Source of the DNA: UBA11400 sp964473555
GTDB lineage: Bacteria; Bacteroidota; Rhodothermia; Balneolales; HLUCCA01
Direction of reading: 5' to 3'
Assembly: GCA_964473555.1 (NCBI GenBank)
Contig: CAYYPL010000005.1
Span: 62,001 to 126,000 of the forward strand
Length of the DNA stretch: 64,000 nucleotides
Shown here in pieces: positions 62,413 to 64,000 of the stretch; position 1 is the stretch's first letter; every line of letters starts with the position of its first letter. The position numbers and the translations under genes are program-made. A model generated the notes under the pieces. It was not told the origin of the DNA and ran no database searches. It saw nothing but the letters and a program-made list of their open reading frames with translations.

Positions 62413-64000
62413 ATGAAACAGTACAAAACAATTATTACTTACGCAGCTACTTTGATCATTGGGTTACTGATTGGATACTTGATGTTCTCAGGATCCGGAG
62501 TTGCTGATCCACATGCTGGTCATGCTCACGCAGATGGTACTGCTGACGAGATCACAGTATGGACGTGCTCCATGCACCCGCAGATTCGTCAAAACGAACG
62601 CGGAGTCTGTCCGATTTGCGCCATGGATCTGATTCCAGCCAGTTCTGGTGGTGCCAATTCCGGTGACCCATACACTTTGACTATGACTCCAGAAGCAGTT
62701 CGTTTGGCAGAAATACGAACCACAGAAGTGCGCCTTGATGCTCCAAATAAGGAGCTGCGTGTACCGGGTATGGTAAGGATTGCAGAAGATCGTCTATCTG
62801 TAGTGAGTGCTCAGTTTTCAGGACGTGTTGTTTCACAAAATGCGGATTATACAGGCAGAGTAGTGCGTGAGGGGGAACCCTTGCTATCCATCTGGTCTCC
62901 GGATCTTATTGCAGCTCAACGTGAGCTGCTAGACGCTGCCAAAGTGAGCGATCACACCGGAATGGAAGACATGGATCACGATAACATGGACAACATGGAC
63001 GATGTGCTATTGATGGCTGCGCGCAGCAAACTCAAGTTCTGGCAGTTGACCGATGAGCAAATAATGGCAATTGAACGAGGTGGCGTTGTGTTAAACGAAG
63101 TGAACATATTGGCTCCGCGTTCAGGTGTTATTATTAGTAGAAATGTTCGTCCTGATGATGTGATAAATCCCGGAACAGTGCTCTATGAAATCGCCGATTT
63201 GTCGAAAGTGTGGCTTGAATTTGAGGTGTATGAACAGGATTTGGCCTTAGTTCGCACTGGAGTGGGTGTCCGATATGGGGCGCAGGGTATGGGGGATGAG
63301 CGGATGTCAGGTACCGTGAGTTGGATGGATCCGTTGCTGGATGCAGACAGACGAACGGCCCGGATTCGGGTTGAGACCGGGAATGAGAATGGGCAGTGGC
63401 TCCCGGGCATGTTATTGTCTGGGATCATTGAAGTGCCGTTGGGAAGGGGGCAGGTTGTGATTCCCGAGTCGGCGGTGCTGTGGACCGGTCGCCGGTCGGT
63501 GGTCTATGTGGCTGATCCGAGTTCGGCTGATCCGGTATTTACGTTCACGGAAGTGGTTCTTGGCGACCGGGTCGGCGACGACAGGATCGTCGCCTCCGGG
63601 CTGACGCCCGGACAGCACGTGGTCACGAACGGCGCGTTCAAGATCGATGCCGAGTTTCAGCTGCGGGACAAGTTCAGTATGCTTAATCGGGGTCTGGATG
63701 TGAGACGCGCCGTTCTGGAGGGCGCGCAGCCGGGAGCGCTGATCGATGCCGAGGGTAACGAGCTGCCGTCGCTGCGCGCGCAGACCACCGCGGCGTTCAG
63801 GTCAGAGCTTGACGACCTGCTTGATGGCTACTTCAAGGTCAAGGATGCGTTGTTTGCATCCGACGCGAACGCCGCGATGCGCGAGGTACGTGGTCTGCGG
63901 CAGGTGTTGGGCTCGGTGCAGGGAGAGGGTCTGGGCGGGGAGGCTCGCGAACAGTGGACACTGTATCGCGAGCGGCTGCGGGATGTGGTCGAAGCCTGGA
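62413..64000 (+). CDS. cusB: CusB-like efflux adaptor, 3' end beyond window
   Basis: The frame is open from ATG 62413 to the window end (529 codons read, no stop). One hydrophobic segment (residues about 5-28) anchors it. A heavy-metal-binding motif WTCSMHPQIRQNERGVCPICAMDLI (in parts: TCSMHPQ, VCPICAMDL) at about 55-80 resembles the CusB YHS-like site. Adaptor core (IWSPDLIAAQRELL, LAPRSGVIISRN, NPGTVLYEIADLSKVWLEFEVYE in part) follows. After about 63240 composition turns GC-rich and the C-terminal DUF3347-like helical region (LDDLLDGYFKVKDALF in part) is included. The stop is outside. Confidence 0.9.
   Translation, partial: MKQYKTIITYAATLIIGLLIGYLMFSGSGVADPHAGHAHADGTADEITVWTCSMHPQIRQNERGVCPICAMDLIPASSGGANSGDPYTLTMTPEAVRLAEIRTTEVRLDAPNKELRVPGMVRIAEDRLSVVSAQFSGRVVSQNADYTGRVVREGEPLLSIWSPDLIAAQRELLDAAKVSDHTGMEDMDHDNMDNMDDVLLMAARSKLKFWQLTDEQIMAIERGGVVLNEVNILAPRSGVIISRNVRPDDVINPGTVLYEIADLSKVWLEFEVYEQDLALVRTGVGVRYGAQGMGDERMSGTVSWMDPLLDADRRTARIRVETGNENGQWLPGMLLSGIIEVPLGRGQVVIPESAVLWTGRRSVVYVADPSSADPVFTFTEVVLGDRVGDDRIVASGLTPGQHVVTNGAFKIDAEFQLRDKFSMLNRGLDVRRAVLEGAQPGALIDAEGNELPSLRAQTTAAFRSELDDLLDGYFKVKDALFASDANAAMREVRGLRQVLGSVQGEGLGGEAREQWTLYRERLRDVVEAW

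Overview
The window looks like a chromosomal segment of a Gram-negative, aerobic, probably marine or saline member of the Bacteroidota/Rhodothermota/Balneolota (FCB) group. Evidence: two SusC/SusD outer-membrane pairs, lipoprotein signal peptides, bactofilin, a monomeric NADP isocitrate dehydrogenase, a proteorhodopsin-like proton pump with its retinal-forming dioxygenase, TANNTTTG-type promoter elements and few obvious Shine-Dalgarno sequences. Most of the window has intermediate GC; the last ~750 bases are clearly GC-richer. No phage, insertion sequence, CRISPR array or rRNA was seen.

Layout. 1-11.6 kb: envelope and polysaccharide genes (sugar-phosphate transferase, membrane glycosyltransferase, Pcm, a universal stress protein / DUF368 (PopT-type) / LolA-like operon, isocitrate dehydrogenase, a LicC-like cytidylyltransferase with a TagF-like glycerophosphotransferase, and a multipass membrane protein). 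11.6-18.7 kb: a secreted CrtC/Svf1-like protein, glycerate kinase, a DUF5916 outer-membrane protein, bactofilin with a membrane partner that lacks an expected peptidase domain, and tRNA-Ile2(CAU). 18.8-27 kb: an RND multidrug pump with its adaptor, a GlmU-like protein and glmS. 27-29.6 kb: the rhodopsin gene and blh in convergent orientation, then a NeuD-like acetyltransferase. 29.8-34.7 kb: DNA polymerase IV with repeats around both gene ends, tRNA-Leu(CAG), a hybrid histidine kinase and an NTF2-like protein. 34.7-43.3 kb: a tricorn-like protease, a four-gene run (SDR, RibD-like reductase, CYTH protein, FolB-cupin fusion) and an S9 peptidase. 43.3-53.3 kb: two divergent SusCD pairs. 53.4-64 kb: a copper island: a frameshifted AraC-type regulator remnant, CopA, a Cys/His-rich secreted protein, and CusA, TolC-like and CusB-like proteins, the last cut by the window end.

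How it fits together. The rhodopsin keeps all proton-pump residues, has Met at the colour-tuning site and has Gly at the position that opens a carotenoid-antenna window in xanthorhodopsin; Blh next door makes its retinal from beta-carotene. The copper genes form a complete route: CopA moves Cu(I) out of the cytoplasm and CusABC-type proteins export it across the outer membrane, but the adjacent regulator reads as broken by three homopolymer indels.

The less expected signals are non-coding: arrays of degenerate 7-base repeats in several intergenic regions, often as inverted pairs; a cluster of same-orientation DnaA-box-like sites after copA; a duplicated motif at the dinB start; a perfect 18-bp inverted repeat over the dinB stop; a repeated terminator flanking the bactofilin pair; and an abrupt composition change inside the cusB-like gene.
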